Positions 60,605-64,000 of a stretch of 64,000 bases of DNA are shown one piece after another. The translations under genes and the position numbers were made by a program. The DNA comes from Cloeon dipterum (lineage: Eukaryota; Arthropoda; Insecta; Ephemeroptera; Baetidae). Position 1 is the first letter of the stretch, and each line of letters opens with the position of its first letter. Where the stretch lies: NCBI RefSeq assembly GCF_949628265.1, contig NC_088789.1, forward strand, positions 36,077,883 to 36,141,882, given 5' to 3'. Below the pieces are notes generated by a model, which saw only the letters and a program-made list of their open reading frames with translations, had not been told where the DNA came from and searched no databases.

Positions 60605-62633
60605 ATGATGCGTGGCCTGGCGTGCGTGTGCTTGTGGGCGGCCGTGGCCGTTGTGGCCGCCGGCGAGTCGGTCTCGTACACGACTGACGCGTTCAAGAAG
60701 GAGGTGCCCAAGGCGAACCACTTCGTCATGTTCTTCGCGCCCTGGTGACTATTTATTTTTTGATTTTCGAATGCCGGCAACTTTTTTGGGAAAATTTGGA
60801 AAGGTGCGAGCACTGCAAGCGCCTTGCGCCGGCCTGGAACGAGCTGGCGGCCAAGCTGAGCGCCGAGGAGGCCGTCGTGGCCAAGGTCGACTGCACCCTG
60901 GAGACGGCCCTGTGCTCCGAGAACGACGTCACCGGCTACCCCACGTGAGTGCATACCCTTACAATTTGGAAAAAATCGAATTAACACGGAATGCATTGCA
61001 AGGCTCAAGTTCTTCAAGAAGGGCGAGACCGACGGGCTCAAGTTCCGCGGCTCCAGAGACCTGAGCTCGCTCAGGTCTTTCGTCTTCGAGCAGATCGGCC
61101 GCACGGTGAGGATTCGCGAATCAGGGTGTTGAGAAAAGAGAAATAAAGAGAAAGTGGTGGTGGGTTGCAGGAGGAGGAGGAGCAGGCTGCGCCGGGCGGC
61201 GGCCAGCAGGAGCGGCTCGTCGACTACACCAAGGACACGTTCCACCAGCGCGTCCGCTCAGGCAAGCACTTTGTCAAGTTCTTCGCGCCGTGGTGCGGCC
61301 ACTGCCAGGTTAGCCTCCGTCCAACACCCTTGCTTCCCGCCCCGTTTGAAAACTAATAAAATGCTCGCGCGGGCAGAAACTGGCGCCGACCTGGGAGGAG
61401 CTGGCGCAGAGCCTCGACGAGTCGCTGGCCGTGACCGTCGGAAAGGTTGACTGCACCATCCTCCGCGACGTCTGCATCGAGTTCGAGGTCAAGGGCTACC
61501 CCACCATGCTGTGGATCGAGGACGGCAAAAAGGTACCAAGCACCCTGATTTGCACTGCTCCTTTTTACGTTTTGATAGTTCATGTTAATGCTGATCGTTT
61601 TTAGCTACACGATAATGATAGTGGTGACAAGATTAGACCCGTTGCGTTAGTTAAGGCTAATTGAGGCTAAATTAATACTGCGCATACGTCAAGTGTCGTG
61701 TTTTGTAGTAGAGCAGCGCGGCGACCAATCAGATGCTCTCTAGGCCCCCTTATAACGAGCATCACTCTAAAAAGAGGAGTGTAAGGAAAGGACTAGTAGA
61801 GTATCAGCTCTGATGCCATCGTCGCCTGATAGTATCTACTCTCCTTTCCTTACACTCTAGTGATGCTCGCTAGAGAGCCGGCGCATGTGATTGGTCGACG
61901 CGTTGCTCTGCTACAAAACACGACACATGACGCATGCGCAGATATAATTTAGCCTCAATTATCCTAACTTTGGCATGCGGATCATAAAAAAGGGGATATT
62001 TACAAACGCAACGGGTCTGATCGTTTGGCAATCCGGCCGTGCAAAGCATGCTCAAATAATAAATATGAATGTAATCTAATGCCGTGCGTGCGTCCCGAAT
62101 GTTTCGGACAGACTGAAAAGTACCAGGGGGCGCGTACGCTGGAGGAGCTGCGTCAGTTCGTGCTGCAGCGGGCCGCGAGCGGCGCGGAGGCGGAAGGCGC
62201 GGGAGCGGAGGCGGCAACCGAGGAGGCGTCGCCGGTGGCCAGCCTCTCGGGCGAGTCGTTCGAGGCTGGCGTCGCGTCCGGCGTGGCGCTCGTCAAGTTC
62301 TTCGCGCCGTGGTGCGGACACTGCAAGCGCCTGGCGCCCACCTGGGACGAGCTGGCCGCCAAGTTCAGGGACAAGCCTGACGTCCGCATCGCCAAGGTCG
62401 ACTGCACCCTCGACGAGAACAAGGACCTGTGTTCCGCTCAGAAGGTGAGCGACCTTTCTTTCCACACGATTCGTGTAGGCTAAAAATTTTGTCGACAGGT
62501 CAACGGCTTTCCCACCGTGTTCATTTACAAGGACGGCGACAAGGTAGAAGAGTACAATGGCTCGAGGTCGCTTGACGATTTGTACAACTTCGTAACCAAA
62601 CACGCCAGCGCAAAGCAAAAAGACGAGCTGTAA
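60605..62633 (+). CDS. prtp: Pretaporter / TXNDC5-like ER protein with three thioredoxin domains
   Basis: Disulfide-isomerase family protein of the ER lumen; in Drosophila prtp also acts as an eat-me signal for apoptotic cells. Exons are 60605-60744, 60804-60944, 61003-61105, 61171-61308, 61377-61532, 62112-62444 and 62499-62633, total 1146 nt or 381 residues. A signal peptide (residues 1 to about 20, ending VVAAGES) opens the protein; a second Met lies one codon later. Three Trx domains carry active sites CEHC (48-51), CGHC (170-173) and CGHC (294-297). Each domain keeps KVDCT and the first two keep GYPT; the third has GFPT. The C-terminus is KQKDEL, an ER retrieval signal. Intron 5 contains a foldback element. 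The acceptor of exon 6 was chosen as GGACAG|ACTGAA because it restores phase 0. Confidence 0.94.
61591..62026. mobile_element. Foldback (inverted-repeat) element in prtp intron 5
   Basis: Two arms of about 180 bp are near inverted copies. The left arm starts AGACCCGTTGCGTTAGTT near 61634 and the right arm ends AACGCAACGGGTCT near 62018. They share ATTGAGGCTAAATTA, TGTCGTGTTTTGTAG, GACCAATCA and GTGTAAGGAAAGGA blocks. The loop is near 61815-61835. The 10-mer CTGATCGTTT occurs exactly at 61591-61600 and 62017-62026 and may be a target-site duplication, though the left one sits about 33 bp outside the visible arm. No ORF. Probably a MITE. Confidence 0.75.
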
Positions 62634-62688
62634 CTTCAAGCGCAGACATTCGAGTGCTGATTTTTGTGATGTTTTCTTTTCCAAACTG

Positions 62689-62694
62689 AATAAA
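62689..62694 (+). terminator. prtp: Poly(A) signal of prtp
   Basis: AATAAA 55 nt after the stop codon, followed by a T-rich run, as expected of a downstream element. Confidence 0.7.
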
Positions 62695-63284
62695 TCGGTT
62701 TTTTTTCTGTGCTCTTTTTATGTCTCGGCTTTTGATCTTTTCAAACCGAATCGGACACGTTGAAGACAAAGAACGAGGACAGATAATTTTGGCGTCTAAA
62801 TGTGATGCACCCTTAATCATTGCAGCATTTATAAATTGCGCCATTCCCTGCTTTTTTATTTCTCGGTTCAGCCTGAATATTAGTTTTCACATGAATCACA
62901 AACAGTAGGCAGGGCCGGACTGGTCCACACTCGCTCCGTCTTTTTTGGCGGACGCTGTCGCACTTGTGACTGCAAAAATAAAGGTGTAAAAATAAAATTG
63001 GAAGATTCGAATTTACTAATCTATCGGCAATCATTAATCTCAACATTGATGCCAAAAAAGCTATATTTATATAAGATTAAAAAATTGTGCACTGCTAGCG
63101 GCAGTCCGTGCCTGGGATAATGTATAGCACATACAATGACATTTTTCAGGAAAGACACGACCGGTTTTTATTCTTGCGCCTTAGTGTCAGTGCACTGCCG
63201 GCCGGCCAGCCACCGCTGGCAGAACATCTCAGGTGTATTTTTTGTTACACATTATTCTCGCAGCGAATTGAAAAGCGCATTAAG
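62695..63284. other. Intergenic region after prtp
   Basis: About 590 bp with no supported coding sequence. Mostly AT-rich; a CGGCCGG-rich patch near 63197-63220 precedes the candidate exon downstream. Confidence 0.5.
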
Positions 63285-63437
63285 ATGGCTGCGTGTCTGC
63301 TGCTGTTGGTTTGCTGTGCAGCGCTGGGCAGGGCTCGAGTGGCCGCCGGCCGAGTACAACAGCAAGCACCGGCTGGACAAAGGCTTCTTCGAGCCGTTCG
63401 GCCTGGCCGTTTCCTCCGAGCAGCTGGTGTGGTGTAG
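63285..63437 (+). CDS. Candidate signal-peptide exon with apparent frame break (unidentified)
   Basis: ATG in a good context (TTAAGATGGCT) opens MAACLLLLVCCAALGRA, a typical signal peptide. This frame then runs into low-quality Arg/Gln-rich sequence and stops at 63435. From 63334 the next frame reads LEWPPAEYNSKHRLDK and GFFEPFGLAVSSEQLVW, which looks much more like real protein. The two join if one base is removed from the GGG at about 63331-63333. Possible causes are an assembly error, a pseudogene, or an unseen splice. GTG|GTGTAG near 63428-63436 is a possible donor. I do not recognise the family. Confidence 0.35.
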   Translation: MAACLLLLVCCAALGRARVAAGRVQQQAPAGQRLLRAVRPGRFLRAAGVV

Positions 63438-63581
63438 GACGGGCTGCCCCGCCACGCGGCCACCGACACGCACCCAGCACCCTGTGTCAGCTCACCGCGG
63501 ACCAACACCTCCACCGACTGCAACCCTTTCCGCTCTCCGTGTTTAAGGTCGCTCTTTCCACAATTAAGGGCCGGTTCAAAT

Positions 63582-64000
63582 GGTTCAAATTTGCTGGAAT
63601 TTTAGAAATTAATATTTAGAATGCGTTGATAGCGTTTCCAAGCACGGTTTAAATCCAGTATTGTCCTTAAACTTTAAACAATTTCAAAATTCTAATTTTT
63701 AATTTTTTGAATTTGAAGCATGCAAATTGGTTCAAATTCGCTGGAAAGTTAGAAATTATTATAAGAAATAATTTAATAGAGTTTGCAAGCATGACTTTAA
63801 TCCAGTAATTGCCTTAAGAATTTAAAATTTTCGAGTTCGACTGATTTCAAAATTTTAATTTTTAATATTTTTATTTTGGAGCACGCAAATAGGTTCAAAT
63901 TTGCTGGAAACGAAGAAATTGGTATTTAAAATAATTTAATACTGTTTGAAAGAAATACTCTAATCCAGTAATTGCCCTAAGAATTTTAAATTTCCAAAAT
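63582..64000. repeat. Diverged tandem repeat, about 150-165 bp unit, runs off window
   Basis: GGTTCAAAT-TYGCTGGAA recurs at 63582, 63729 and 63892. Each copy continues with AGAAATT, AATTTAATA, a TTTAATCCAGTA-TTGCC block, and TTTCAAAATT-TAATTTTTAAT. Unit lengths are about 147 and 163 bp. Two full copies and a partial third are visible. Looks like a short satellite array or an element's internal repeats. Confidence 0.8.

Noticed and set aside
60436..61245. Minus-strand 269-residue ORF
   Set aside because: Antisense to prtp exons 1-3. The plus strand has thioredoxin motifs and clean splice sites.
1..64000. tRNA, rRNA or CRISPR features
   Set aside because: No cloverleaf with A and B boxes, no rRNA-like blocks and no spaced direct repeats of CRISPR type were seen on reading. 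A tRNAscan or Rfam search was not possible.

Overview
This window is animal nuclear DNA, most probably from an arthropod and likely an insect. Genes are split by GT-AG introns, coding exons are GC-rich with high GC at third positions, introns are AT-rich but full of CpG and CGCG runs, and AATAAA signals lie downstream of stops. Nothing looks bacterial or viral. I could not identify the species. Gene names below come from recognising protein families. Exon models were built by hand from ORF breaks, splice consensus and phase. Every model closes in frame.

Layout. (1) About 0.4-45 kb, minus strand: u-shaped (ush, the Friend-of-GATA homologue). Seven 3' coding exons are packed into 0.5-6.1 kb. 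Two alternative first coding exons sit at 14.6 kb and 44.9 kb, so the longest intron is about 38.9 kb. That intron is rich in GATA motifs, simple repeats and mobile-element remnants. (2) 45.7-52.2 kb, minus strand: centrosomin (cnn), with a CM1 motif, long coiled coils and two alternative first exons. (3) 52.9-55.05 kb, plus strand: FOXRED1, a mitochondrial FAD oxidoreductase and complex I assembly factor. It is divergent from cnn. (4) 55.65-59.6 kb, minus strand: a BAR-RhoGAP protein of the RhoGAP92B / ARHGAP17 / SH3BP1 family, tail-to-tail with FOXRED1. (5) 60.6-62.6 kb, plus strand: pretaporter/TXNDC5-like ER thioredoxin protein with three Trx domains and a C-terminal KDEL, divergent from the RhoGAP gene. 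(6) 63.28 kb to the right edge: a possible signal-peptide exon with an apparent frame break, then a diverged tandem repeat.

The genes are functionally unrelated neighbours. The main biology is in ush. The first exon at 44.9 kb encodes the FOG repression motif, which in vertebrate FOG-1 recruits NuRD. The exon at 14.6 kb replaces it with an unrelated 11-residue start. Both enter exon 2 in the same phase, so promoter choice would switch the corepressor-binding N-terminus on or off while keeping all zinc fingers and the CtBP motif. GATA motifs are dense in the intron and just upstream of the internal start, which would fit regulation by GATA factors.

Other points of note are phase-supported GC-AG introns in cnn and RhoGAP92B, a cluster of ACCGGT palindromes (Grainyhead-like) in the RhoGAP92B/prtp promoter region, a foldback element inside prtp, and a two-copy 0.85 kb long-TIR element inside ush. 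I found no wholly new multi-gene system.
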